Shown piece by piece: positions 42,724 through 51,216 of a stretch of 64,000 nucleotides of DNA. The DNA is from Streptomyces sp. NRRL F-2580 (lineage in GTDB: Bacteria > Actinomycetota > Actinomycetes > Streptomycetales > Streptomycetaceae). Each line of letters opens with the position of its first letter. Position 1 is the stretch's first letter. The translations under genes were made by a program, and so were the position numbers. The notes below the pieces were generated by a model. The model was not told where the DNA came from. It did not search any database and saw only the letters and a list, made by a program, of their open reading frames with translations. The stretch covers positions 62,001 to 126,000 of the forward strand of contig NZ_JOIR01000002.1 in the NCBI RefSeq assembly GCF_000720115.1, read 5' to 3'.

Positions 42724-44334
42724 ATGGGCGACGACGCACGCGCAGACCTGCGCTGGGGCAGCATCGCGGGGCTCGTCCGGGCGGCAGCGGTACGGTACGC
42801 CGACCAGGAGGCGGTCGTCGACGGCCGCGTCCGCATCAGTTACGCGCAGCTCGGCGAGCGCGTCGAGCGCGCCGCGGCCGCCTGCATGGCCGCCGGGGTC
42901 GAGCCCGGCGACCGGGTCGCGGTCTGGGCGCCCAACACCCTGGAGTGGATCGTCTCCGCGCTCGGGGCCGTCTCGGCGGGCGCGGTGCTCGTCCCCCTCA
43001 ACACCCGGTTCAAGGGCACGGAAGCGGCGTACGTCCTCCAGCGCAGCCGGGCCCGGCTGCTCTTCGTCACCGGCACCTTCCTCGGCACCTCCTACGTCGC
43101 CTCCCTGCGCCGGGCCGCGGGCGAGGGCCCCGGCTCCGGGCCGCTGCGCGGACTGCCGCACCTGGAACAGGTCGTCGTCCTCGCCGAGGACGCCCCCGAG
43201 TCCTTCCGCACCTGGAAGGACTTCCTGGCGGGCGGGGACCGCGTACCGGCCGGAGCCGTCCGCGAACGCGCCGCGTCCATCCCCTCCGAAGCCCCCTCCG
43301 ACATCATCTTCACCTCCGGCACCACCGGCAGCCCCAAGGGCGCCGTCATCACCCACGCCCAGTCCCTGCGCTGCTACGACGTCTGGTGCGAGCTCGCCGG
43401 CCTGCGCGAGGGCGACCGCTACCTGATCGTGAACCCCTTCTTCCACACCTTCGGCTACAAGGCCGGGATCATCGCCTGCCTGATGCGCGGGGCCACGATG
43501 GTCCCGCAGCCCGTGTTCAACGTGGACACCGTCCTCGCCAACGTCGCCGCCGAGCGGATCTCCGTACTCCCCGGGCCGCCCACCCTCCACCAGTCCCTCC
43601 TCGACCACCCCCAGCGCGACCACCACGACCTCTCCGCGCTGCGCCTGGTCGTCACCGGCGCCGCCGTGGTCCCGCTGCGGCTCGTCGAGCGGCTGCGCGG
43701 CGAGCTGCGCATCGCCACCGTCCTCACCGCGTACGGGCTCTCCGAGGCCAGCGGCATCGTCACCATGTGCCGGCGGGGCGACCCCGCGGAGATCATCTCC
43801 GAGACCTCCGGACGGGCCATCCCGGACACCGAGGTGATGATCGTCGGCGCGGACGGCACGCCGCGGCCGGCCGGCGAGGCCGGGGAGATCGTTGTCCGCG
43901 GCTACCACGTCATGCAGGGCTACTTCGAGGACCCCGACGAGACCGCCAAGGCGATCACCCGGGACGGCTGGCTGCACACCGGCGACGTCGGGTTCAAGGA
44001 CGCGCACGGCAACCTGCGCATCACCGACCGGATCAAGGACATGTTCATCGTCGGCGGCTTCAACGCCTACCCCGCCGAGATCGAGCAACTCCTCGGTCTG
44101 CACCCGGACATCGCAGACATCGCGGTCGTCGGGATCCCCGATCCGCGGCTGGGCGAGGTCGGCAAGGCGTACGCGGTCCGCCGCCCCGGCTCCACGCTCA
44201 CCGCCGACGACCTGATCGCCTGGTCCCGGCGGGAGATGGCCAACTACAAGGTGCCGCGCGCGGTGGAGTTCGTCTGCGAGCTGCCGCGCAACGCGAGCGG
44301 CAAGGTGCTCAAGCGCGAGCTGCGGGCCCGCTGA
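42724..44334 (+). CDS. FadD3-like acyl-CoA ligase
   Basis: A 536-residue AMP-forming ligase. The P-loop is IIFTSGTTGSPKGAVITH. NPFFHTFGYKAGIIACLMRGATMVPQ matches the FadD3 subfamily, whose M. tuberculosis member activates the HIP acid (an indane-type steroid remnant). A5 region TAYGLSEASG, A8 region GWLHTGDVGFKDAHGNLRITDRIKD and A10 lysine LPRNASGKVLKREL are present. ATG 42724 has GGGAGG nine bases upstream; ATG 42715 would abut it. It is divergent from the thiolase operon under operator 11. A cyclic carboxylic acid is a plausible substrate. Confidence 0.88.
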   Translation: MGDDARADLRWGSIAGLVRAAAVRYADQEAVVDGRVRISYAQLGERVERAAAACMAAGVEPGDRVAVWAPNTLEWIVSALGAVSAGAVLVPLNTRFKGTEAAYVLQRSRARLLFVTGTFLGTSYVASLRRAAGEGPGSGPLRGLPHLEQVVVLAEDAPESFRTWKDFLAGGDRVPAGAVRERAASIPSEAPSDIIFTSGTTGSPKGAVITHAQSLRCYDVWCELAGLREGDRYLIVNPFFHTFGYKAGIIACLMRGATMVPQPVFNVDTVLANVAAERISVLPGPPTLHQSLLDHPQRDHHDLSALRLVVTGAAVVPLRLVERLRGELRIATVLTAYGLSEASGIVTMCRRGDPAEIISETSGRAIPDTEVMIVGADGTPRPAGEAGEIVVRGYHVMQGYFEDPDETAKAITRDGWLHTGDVGFKDAHGNLRITDRIKDMFIVGGFNAYPAEIEQLLGLHPDIADIAVVGIPDPRLGEVGKAYAVRRPGSTLTADDLIAWSRREMANYKVPRAVEFVCELPRNASGKVLKRELRAR

Positions 44335-44381
44335 GCGCCGTCCCGGCCGGTGCTCGGCGGGCGGTGCTCGGCGGGCGGTGC

Positions 44382-45233
44382 TCAGCGGGCGTACGAGCCG
44401 AGGCCGATCAGGCAGTACACGTACTGGTTGAGGACGGTCCCGCCCCGCGTGTAGCGGTAGGAGAACGCGTACTGCGTCTTGGGGTTGGAGTTGCAGCGGT
44501 CCATGTCCGAGGTGCCGGGGATGCTCTCGATCACCTTGTAGTGCGCGTCGGACGCCGAGCAGGAGACCTCGTCCACGCCGGTGACGGTCGTCGGGGTCGT
44601 CGAGTCCGGCAACTGTCCGTTGAGGCAGGTGCCCCGGTCGAACGGGCTCGGCTCCGGGGTGGGTACCGGAGCGGGTGCCGCGCTGTACGCGGTGGGCGCG
44701 GGGTCCGGGGCGGCGGTGGTGGGGTCGGGGGTCCGCGGCGTGTACGAGGGGGTGTACGAGGGGGTGTACGAGGGAGTGGCCCACGCGCTGGACGAATGGG
44801 TCGGGGTGGGGGAGGCGGAGTTCTTGCCGTTGTCGTCGTCCCCGCTGTTCACCGCGATGAAGACGACGACGATCACGGCGGCGACCAGGAACGCCGCGAG
44901 GCACCCGCGGCCGTTCGCCATGGAGGACGGGGCGGGCTGCGGCGTGCTGCCCGCGCCCCCGCCCCCGCCTGCGGTCGCGCCCAGCCTGCCGGTCGCGAAC
45001 GCCGCCCCGACCCCGGCCCCGGCCCCGGCCCCGGCTCCTGCCCCCGCACCGCCCCCGGACACGCGGATGCGCAGCAGTAACTCCTGCTCCCCGACACGGG
45101 CCCGGACGAGGTCGCCGTTCCGGCAGGCCGGGATGCGCAGCCGGGCCGGCCCGTTCGCCAGCTGAACGGGGAGGATGACCCCGTGGGCGGCCTGCTGAGG
45201 GGTGATCGTTATGGGCATTTCCTGCGACGACAC
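44382..45233 (-). CDS. LppU-like membrane-anchored protein
   Basis: A 283-residue protein with a cytosolic N-terminal domain (MPITITPQQAAHGVILPVQLANG...), a Gly/Ala-rich linker, one transmembrane helix (GCLAAFLVAAVIVVVFIAV, about residue 110-130), a Pro/Thr linker, and a small extracellular domain containing cysteines (CLNG, VSCS, DRCNSNP, YCLIGLG). The linker holds three repeats of SYTP from 12-bp DNA repeats near 44738. The GTG start at 45233 follows GGAG at six bases; TTG 45245 and ATG 45218 are weaker. It resembles the protein at 7357. Confidence 0.72.
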   Translation of the reverse strand: MSSQEMPITITPQQAAHGVILPVQLANGPARLRIPACRNGDLVRARVGEQELLLRIRVSGGGAGAGAGAGAGAGVGAAFATGRLGATAGGGGGAGSTPQPAPSSMANGRGCLAAFLVAAVIVVVFIAVNSGDDDNGKNSASPTPTHSSSAWATPSYTPSYTPSYTPRTPDPTTAAPDPAPTAYSAAPAPVPTPEPSPFDRGTCLNGQLPDSTTPTTVTGVDEVSCSASDAHYKVIESIPGTSDMDRCNSNPKTQYAFSYRYTRGGTVLNQYVYCLIGLGSYAR

Positions 45234-45329
45234 CGGCTGCTCCAAGGGGTGAGGGTGGTGCGGTAGCGCGCTGCCTGACGAACCCTCGTCGATTGTGTCC
45301 CCTGCACCGGTGGTGACGCAGTGATTCCG

Positions 45330-46058
45330 CTAGGTGGGGCGGCGGGCCAGCACCAGCCGCCAGCGCGGAGCGCCTCCGCTCTGCCGCCCGAAGTGCTCCA
45401 GCGGCACGGTCTCCACGGTGAAGCCCGCGGCCTCCAGGTCCCGGCGGACCCCGCTGAGCGGGAAGGTCCGGTAGTACATGACGAAGGACGGCCGCCACAC
45501 CGCGTTGCGCACCCGCATCGCCGCGTCGAAGCCCGCCGCCACCCACCACACCGCGGAGCTCGCCGGGATCGGGGCGCCGATGGGGAAGGCGAAGACCCCG
45601 CCGGGGCGCAGGGCGCGGTGCACCCCGGCGAAGAGGGCGGGCCGCTCCGACGGGAGGAAGTGGCCGAAGGCGCCGAAGCTGACCGCCAAGTCGTACGCGT
45701 CCCCGAGCGCGGGCGGCAGGGCCCGCGCGTCGGCCCGTACGAAGTCCACGCGCTCGTCCGGGTGGGCGCGCTGGGCCTCGGCCAGCATGCCGGCGCTGAG
45801 GTCCACCCCGGTCACGCGGTCCCGGCACAGCCTCCGCAGCATGCCGATCGCGGCGCCGGTGCCGCAGCAGACGTCGAGCCCGGCGCCGAAGGACCCCTCC
45901 CGCTGGGCGAGGGTCTCCTCCACGGCGTCGAGCATCCGGTCAGGGGTGCGGAAGGGCGTGTGGTCGAACTTCGGCGCCAGCAGGTCGTAGCCGCGCTCGA
46001 TCGAGGAGAGGCCCTGCACGGCGAGTTCGCGGACGCTCGGTCCGTGGGAGGAGAACAC
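45330..46058 (-). CDS. Class I SAM-dependent methyltransferase
   Basis: A 242-residue Rossmann methyltransferase: motif I LDVCCGTGAAIGML, acidic residue in TGVDLSAGMLAEA, motif II DLAVSFGAFGHF, motif III LRPGGVFAFPIG. It binds S-adenosylmethionine and transfers a methyl group to an unknown small molecule. It starts at GTG 46058, 61 bases after the afsS terminator region, and has no known partner next to it. Confidence 0.85.
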   Translation of the reverse strand: MFSSHGPSVRELAVQGLSSIERGYDLLAPKFDHTPFRTPDRMLDAVEETLAQREGSFGAGLDVCCGTGAAIGMLRRLCRDRVTGVDLSAGMLAEAQRAHPDERVDFVRADARALPPALGDAYDLAVSFGAFGHFLPSERPALFAGVHRALRPGGVFAFPIGAPIPASSAVWWVAAGFDAAMRVRNAVWRPSFVMYYRTFPLSGVRRDLEAAGFTVETVPLEHFGRQSGGAPRWRLVLARRPT

Positions 46059-46118
46059 GCACCCAGCCTATGCCGCGGCCCGGAGCCCAGGGCGGACCGG
46101 AGGCGGACGCACGCGTGC

Positions 46119-46159
46119 GGCGGTCGCGATGGCTCCCCCTCCGAGCCACCGCGACCGCC
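46119..46159. terminator. Terminator hairpin downstream of afsS
   Basis: A 16-bp stem with one mismatch (GGCGGTCGCG-TGGCT with its complement) and a nine-base loop lies 78 bases past the afsS stop. Confidence 0.7.
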
Positions 46160-46236
46160 GTTCCCCCGTTGAATCCCCCGTACGTCTTGCGTTCTTGCGT
46201 GGTGCGTCCCGTGTCCTGCGTGGTGCCGGGCGCCTG

Positions 46237-46455
46237 CTAGGGGCGCGGACCGGACGCGTGGTTGTCCAGCGTCTGGATCTCCTCGGCCGGAGTCGGCGGA
46301 GCGGGAACCGGAGCAGGAGCGGGCGTCGGTTCGAGCGGCTTGATCTCGATGCCCGAAGCGTGGTTGTCCAGGGTCTCGACGTCGACGCCCGGGGCGTGGT
46401 TGTCGAGCGACTTGCCGTCGGCGTCGGTCGGCAGGATGTTCTCGTTCGTCGTCAT
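46237..46455 (-). CDS. afsS: AfsS (AfsR2), small sigma-factor-like regulator
   Basis: A 72-residue protein, too short for any domain database but recognisable as AfsS. It carries three copies of a repeat centred on LDNHA (KSLDNHAPG, ETLDNHASG, QTLDNHASG), matching the T-x-D-N-H repeats of S. coelicolor AfsS, with a Pro/Ala stretch before the third. AfsS raises antibiotic production when AfsR activates its promoter. ATG 46455 follows AGGAGA. It lies downstream of and in the same direction as afsR, as in other streptomycetes, and is followed by a strong hairpin. Confidence 0.9.
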   Translation of the reverse strand: MTTNENILPTDADGKSLDNHAPGVDVETLDNHASGIEIKPLEPTPAPAPVPAPPTPAEEIQTLDNHASGPRP

Positions 46456-46582
46456 CGGTTCTCCTGGTGGATGGGTGGGGCCCGCTCGGCGATTCCCCCG
46501 ATGACCGCCGAGCGGGTAGTCCTCCAACCGACCCGGGTGCCCCCCGACGCGCCGGGTCGATGCACCTATCGTGCCGACCGGC

Positions 46583-46614
46583 GATAAACGAACGATGAAC
46601 GCCTCGTTCAACGG
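46583..46614. promoter_or_regulatory. Putative AfsR-binding region of the afsS promoter
   Basis: On the minus strand, tandem GTTC-containing heptamers (GCGTTCAT, CGTTCGT, preceded by GTTGAAC) lie 128-159 bases before the afsS start. AfsR is known to bind direct repeats at the -35 region of afsS. A -10-like GATAGG follows on the minus strand. Confidence 0.5.
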
Positions 46615-46627
46615 GAGTCGTCGCAGG

Positions 46628-49600
46628 TCAGGCCGCGATCTCCGAGGCTAGCAGGGCCTGCACCTCGGCCAGTTCCGCGGACCCCAGCTGCCGGAAGACG
46701 GCCTCCGCGTCGCGCCAGCACGCCCGTGCCCGGTCCGTCTGGCCCAGCCGCCGCAGCGCCTTGCCCAGCACCGTCAGCACGGTGGCCCGGCGCCACTCCC
46801 CGCCGATGCCGCGCAGGGCGATCGCCTGCTCGGCGTGCGAGGCGGCCAGGGTGGGCCGGCGCGCCGCCAAGTGGGCCACGGCGAGCCGGAAGTGGGTCAC
46901 GCCCTCCCACAGCGGCTGCCGGTTCTCGTGGAAGAGGGACAGCGCCTCGGTGAGCTGGGCGAGGGCCTCGCCAAGCCGGCCCGCCTGGGTGAGCGCGATG
47001 CCCAGCGCGTAGCGGCCGTTGGCCAGGCGCAGGGTCAGGCCCATCCGGTCGTAGATGGCGATGCCCTGCTGGGCGAGGTCTATGGCGCTGGAGAGGCGGC
47101 CCAGTTCCACGTGGATGCGGGAGAGGTTGCACAGGGCGCTGGCCTCGCCGACGTTGTTGGCGTCGGCGCGGAAACCGTCGATGGCCTCCAGCAGGTACCG
47201 CTCGCCGTCCGCGTGCCGGCCCTGGTAGAGGGCGATGATCCCGCGGTCGTTGGGCGCCCAGCAGCTGGGCAGCGGGTCGCCGGCCTCGCGGGCGAGCACG
47301 GTGGCCTGGCGGGCCTCGTCGTCGGCCTCGGCGAAGCGGCCCGCGACCAGGTGGACGTTGGTGAGCGTGGTGCGGGCGCGACCCTCGGCGTAGGGGTCCT
47401 TGGCGGCCTGGGCGGCGTCGCGCAGGGCGACGGCGGCCGATTCGTACTGCTTGGAGTTGGCCCCGGACTCGGCCAGGTCCTTCGCCGCCCACAGCAGGTC
47501 CACGGCCCGCCGCAGGACCAGCGTCTCGCCGCCCCGTACGGAGGCCTGCCGTACGCACGCCAGCAGCGGGCCGGCCTCGGCGTACAGCCAGTCCAGGGCG
47601 GTCCGCGGCTCGGCGAAGACCAGCCCGCGGTAGTGGGTGTCGGAGAGGTGGGCGGGGAGCCGGTCGCCGGGACGTTCCAGGGCGTACACCCCGGAGGCGG
47701 TGGCCAGGTAGAAGTCCAGCAGCCGGTCCAGGGCCGCCTCGCGCCCGCTCGGGGGCTGCTCGTCGCGTTCGGCGCAGGCACGCGCGTAGAGGCGTACGAG
47801 GTCGTGGAAGCGGTAGCGGCCGGGGGCGGCGGATTCGAGCAGGGAGCAGTCGACTAAAGCTTCCAGGAGGTCCTCGGTGTCGTACTCGGGGAGGTCGAGT
47901 ACGGCGGCTGCCGCCGAGAGGGAGATGTCGGGGCCGTCGGCGAGGCCGAGGAGGCGGAAGGCGCGCTGCTGGGCGGGTTCCAGCTGGCCGTAGCCGAGCT
48001 CGAAGGTGGCCTTGACGGCGAGGTCGCCGGCCTGGAGCTCGTCGAGGCGGCGGCGCTCGTCGCCCAGCTTGGCGGCGAGGACGGAGACGGTCCAGGTGCG
48101 CCGGGCGGCGAGCCGGGAGGCGGCGATGCGGATGGCGAGCGGCAGGAAGCCGCAGGCGCCGACGACGTCGAGGGCGGCCTGGCGCTCGGCGCGCACCCGC
48201 TCCTCGCCGACGATCCGGGTGAAGAGCTGGAGGGCCTCCTCGGGGCTCATCACGTCGAGGTCGACGAGATGGGCGCCGGCGAGGCCCGCCATGCGGACCC
48301 GGCTGGTGACGAGGGCGGCGCAGCCGGCGGTGCCGGGCAGCAGCGGGCGGACCTGGGCGGCGTCGCGGGCGTTGTCGAGCAGGACCAGGACGCGGCGGCC
48401 GTCGAGGGTGGAGCGGTAGAGCGCGGCCCGCTCGGCGGGGGAGTCGGGGATGGCGGTGTCGGGGGTGCCGAGGGCGCGCAGGAAGGAGCCGAGGACGGCC
48501 TCCGGTTCCGCGGGGCGGGCCTCGGTGCCCTGGAGGTCGACGTAGAGCTGGCCGTCGGGGAAGTGCGGGCGGGCGGCGTGGGCGACGTGCACGGCGAGGG
48601 TGGTCTTGCCGACGCCGCCGATGCCGGCGAGCGCGGAGACGGCCATGACCTGGTCCTGGGCGCCGCCGGACAGGATGGCGCCGAGCTCGTCGACGAAGCT
48701 GGAGCGGCCGGTGAAGTCGGGCACGGTCGCAGGCAATTGGGCGGGCCTCACGTGGACGGTCGCGGCGGCCGGGGCCGGGTCCTCCGCGCGGGCGAGATCG
48801 GCGTCGGCGTTCAGGATGCGCTGCTGGAGCGCGGCCAGTTCGGGGCGCGGGTCGACGCCGAGTTCGTCGGCGAGGAGGCGTCGGGTGTCGGCGTAGACGG
48901 CGAGGGCCTCGGCCTGCCGGCCGCTGCGGTACAGGGCGAGCATGAGCAGCTCGCGCAGGCGTTCCCGGAGCGGGTGGGCGGCGGTGAGGGCGGTGAGCTC
49001 GGAGACGGCCTCGGCGTGGTGGCCGACCTCCAGGTCGAGGTCGAGGCGGGTCTCCAGCAGCTGGAGGCGCCATTCGGCGAGCCGGGTCCGTTCGGTCTCG
49101 GCGTGCGGGCCGGGGACCCCGGCGAGGGGCTCGCCCTCCCAGAGGTCGAGGGCGCGGGCGAGGAGCGTACGGGCGAGGGTGCGGTCACCGGCGGCGCGGG
49201 CGGCGTCGGCGTCGGCGGCGAGGCTGCGGGCGACGCCGAGGTCGAGGGTGGCGGCGGAGCGCAGCCGGATGGCGTAGCCGCCGGACTCGGTGACGAGCAG
49301 CCCGGGGGCGACGACCTTGCGCAGGCGGGAGGCGTACGTGCGGATGGTGGCAAGGGCCTGCTGCGGCGGGTCCTCGCCCCAGATGGCGTCGATGAGCTCG
49401 GGTGCGGTGGCGGTGCGGCCGTCGCGCAGCAGGAGGACGGCGAGCAGGGCGCGCTGCTGGGGGGTGCCGGAGGGCAGCAGCTCGGCGCCGCGCCAGGCGC
49501 GGACGGGGCCGAGGACGGCGAAGCGGGACTCGACGGGGGAGACGGGGGTGGCCGCGGCGGCGGGAGGGGCGGGAGCGGCAGGGGTGGACTGAGCGCCGGC

Positions 49601-49810
49601 GGCGGCCCGGGCGGCCGGGGCGGCCTGAGTGCCAGGGGCGGCCGGGGTGGCCTGAGTGCCAGGGGCGGCCGGGGTGGCGGCCATGGCTGCCGTGGCGGCG
49701 TCCGGAGTCGGGCGCGGGGTCGGGCGCGGGGCCGGGTGTTTGGACGTGGTGGTGGGCCGGGCTCCCTCGGGGTGCTTCCGCGGGTGCGGGATGGCCGGTA
49801 CGCCGTCCAT
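46628..49810 (-). CDS. afsR: AfsR, SARP-family global regulator with NB-ARC and TPR domains
   Basis: A 1060-residue regulator, slightly longer than S. coelicolor AfsR (993). Residues 1-95 are a low-complexity Ala/Pro/Thr tail encoded by tandem DNA repeats (27-bp unit near 49628). Then follows the SARP unit: winged helix (RFAVLGPVRAWRGAELLPSG, LIDAIWGEDPPQQA) and bacterial transcriptional activation domain. The NB-ARC ATPase has Walker A GIGGVGKTTLA, Walker B VLVLLDNAR and VTSRVRMAGL. C-terminal TPR helices follow. It is phosphorylated by AfsK and activates afsS. ATG 49810 has GGGGGA seven bases upstream. Confidence 0.93.
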   Translation of the reverse strand: MDGVPAIPHPRKHPEGARPTTTSKHPAPRPTPRPTPDAATAAMAATPAAPGTQATPAAPGTQAAPAARAAAGAQSTPAAPAPPAAAATPVSPVESRFAVLGPVRAWRGAELLPSGTPQQRALLAVLLLRDGRTATAPELIDAIWGEDPPQQALATIRTYASRLRKVVAPGLLVTESGGYAIRLRSAATLDLGVARSLAADADAARAAGDRTLARTLLARALDLWEGEPLAGVPGPHAETERTRLAEWRLQLLETRLDLDLEVGHHAEAVSELTALTAAHPLRERLRELLMLALYRSGRQAEALAVYADTRRLLADELGVDPRPELAALQQRILNADADLARAEDPAPAAATVHVRPAQLPATVPDFTGRSSFVDELGAILSGGAQDQVMAVSALAGIGGVGKTTLAVHVAHAARPHFPDGQLYVDLQGTEARPAEPEAVLGSFLRALGTPDTAIPDSPAERAALYRSTLDGRRVLVLLDNARDAAQVRPLLPGTAGCAALVTSRVRMAGLAGAHLVDLDVMSPEEALQLFTRIVGEERVRAERQAALDVVGACGFLPLAIRIAASRLAARRTWTVSVLAAKLGDERRRLDELQAGDLAVKATFELGYGQLEPAQQRAFRLLGLADGPDISLSAAAAVLDLPEYDTEDLLEALVDCSLLESAAPGRYRFHDLVRLYARACAERDEQPPSGREAALDRLLDFYLATASGVYALERPGDRLPAHLSDTHYRGLVFAEPRTALDWLYAEAGPLLACVRQASVRGGETLVLRRAVDLLWAAKDLAESGANSKQYESAAVALRDAAQAAKDPYAEGRARTTLTNVHLVAGRFAEADDEARQATVLAREAGDPLPSCWAPNDRGIIALYQGRHADGERYLLEAIDGFRADANNVGEASALCNLSRIHVELGRLSSAIDLAQQGIAIYDRMGLTLRLANGRYALGIALTQAGRLGEALAQLTEALSLFHENRQPLWEGVTHFRLAVAHLAARRPTLAASHAEQAIALRGIGGEWRRATVLTVLGKALRRLGQTDRARACWRDAEAVFRQLGSAELAEVQALLASEIAA

Positions 49811-49906
49811 CTGTCGTCCCCCTGCCTTCCGTTCGGTGTAAGGGTCAGTCTGCCCTGTCTTGCGCGTACACGTCAGCCCGTCCATGGCCGATCACGGACC
49901 AACTAG

Positions 49907-49921
49907 CTGACGATCCGTCAG
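49907..49921. promoter_or_regulatory. Regulon operator 12 (perfect)
   Basis: CTGACGATCCGTCAG, between afsR and the second amidohydrolase, lies 22 bases before the amidohydrolase start. Confidence 0.8.
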
Positions 49922-49942
49922 ATCAGCGCTACCGTATGAGCC

Positions 49943-51169
49943 ATGGAGACCTTCCCGAAGATCATCTCGGTGGACGACCACACGGTTGAGCCCCCCCACG
50001 TCTGGCGGGACCGGCTCCCGTCCAAGTACCAGGACACCGGCCCCCGCGTCGTCCGCGCCCCCTTGAAGGAAATGACCTTCCTCGGCGGAAAGTTCGCCCC
50101 CGTCATGGGCGCCAAGGGCGACGACGGTCCGATCGGCGACTGGTGGGTGTACGAGGACCTGCACCGGCCGCTCACCCGCCTCGACACGGCCGTCGGGTAC
50201 GACCGCGACGAGATCAAACTGGAAGTCATCACCTACGAGCAGATGCGCCCGGGGTCCTTCTCGGTTCCCGACCGCCTCGCCGACATGGACGTCAACCACG
50301 TCCAGTCCGCCCTGTGCTTCCCCACCTTCCCCCGCTTCTGCGGCCAGACGTTCACCGAGGCCAAGGACCGTGAGCTGGGGCTGCTCGGCGTACGGGCCTA
50401 CAACGACTGGATGGTCGAGGAGTGGTGCGGCCCCGACGCCCGCGGCCGCCTCATCCCCCTCACCCTGATCCCGCTCTGGGACGCCCGCCTGGCCGCCGCG
50501 GAGGTCCGCCGCAACGCGGCGCGCGGCGTGCGCGCGGTCGCCTTCTCGGAGATACCCCCGCACCTGGGCCTCCCGTCCATCCACACCGACGACTGGGACC
50601 CCTTCCTGGAGGCGTGCAACGAGACCGGCACGGTCATCGCCATGCACATCGGCTCCTCCTCCCGCATGCCGTCCACGTCCGCGGACGCCCCGCCGGCGGT
50701 CGGCTCCACCATCACCTTCGCCAACTGCTGCTTCTCGATGGTCGACTGGCTGATGAGTGGCAAGTTCGAGCGCTTTCCCCACCTGAAGATCATGTACGCG
50801 GAGGGCCAGATCGGCTGGATCCCGTACATCCTCGAACGGGCGAACGTGGTCTGGGAGGAGAACCGGGGCTGGGGCGGGGTCGCGGACAAGGTGCTGCGCC
50901 CGCCGTCGGAGCTCTTCGCCGAGCACGTCTTCGGCTGCTTCTTCGACGACGCCTTCGGCCTGAAGAACCTCGACTCGATCGGCGTCGGCAACGTCCTCTA
51001 CGAGACGGACTACCCCCACTCCGACTCGACCTGGCCGAAGTCCCGTGAGGTCGGCGAGGCCCAGATGGGCCACCTGGCACCGGACGTGGTGGACCGCATC
51101 GTCCGCGGCAACGCGATCGACCTGCTGGGACTCACGGCCGACGGGCTGTGGCCGGGCCCGGGGGCGTAG
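49943..51169 (+). CDS. Amidohydrolase-2 family metal-dependent hydrolase (paralogue of 2554)
   Basis: A 408-residue amidohydrolase sharing long identical stretches with the protein at 2554: IISVDDHTVEPPHVW, LADMDVNHVQSALCFPTFPRF, RAYNDWMVEEWCG, RRNAARGVRAVAFSEIP, AMHIGSSSRMP, ETDYPHSDSTWP. Both lie under regulon operators, so they are likely isozymes or successive steps in the same pathway. It stands alone rather than with dehydrogenase partners. Confidence 0.86.
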   Translation: METFPKIISVDDHTVEPPHVWRDRLPSKYQDTGPRVVRAPLKEMTFLGGKFAPVMGAKGDDGPIGDWWVYEDLHRPLTRLDTAVGYDRDEIKLEVITYEQMRPGSFSVPDRLADMDVNHVQSALCFPTFPRFCGQTFTEAKDRELGLLGVRAYNDWMVEEWCGPDARGRLIPLTLIPLWDARLAAAEVRRNAARGVRAVAFSEIPPHLGLPSIHTDDWDPFLEACNETGTVIAMHIGSSSRMPSTSADAPPAVGSTITFANCCFSMVDWLMSGKFERFPHLKIMYAEGQIGWIPYILERANVVWEENRGWGGVADKVLRPPSELFAEHVFGCFFDDAFGLKNLDSIGVGNVLYETDYPHSDSTWPKSREVGEAQMGHLAPDVVDRIVRGNAIDLLGLTADGLWPGPGA

Positions 51170-51216
51170 TCCACGGCCGGGCGGACCGGGGAGCAGGGCA
51201 GGGCGGCGGGCCGCGC

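Noticed and set aside
41463..45080. A 1205-codon open frame on the + strand covering the thiolase and ligase region
   Set aside because: It is antisense or out of frame to well-supported genes with clear motifs; long open shadows are normal at this GC content.
42676..45828. A 1050-codon open frame on the minus strand
   Set aside because: It crosses the FadD3-like ligase and LppU-like gene in non-coding frames and has no recognisable domain.
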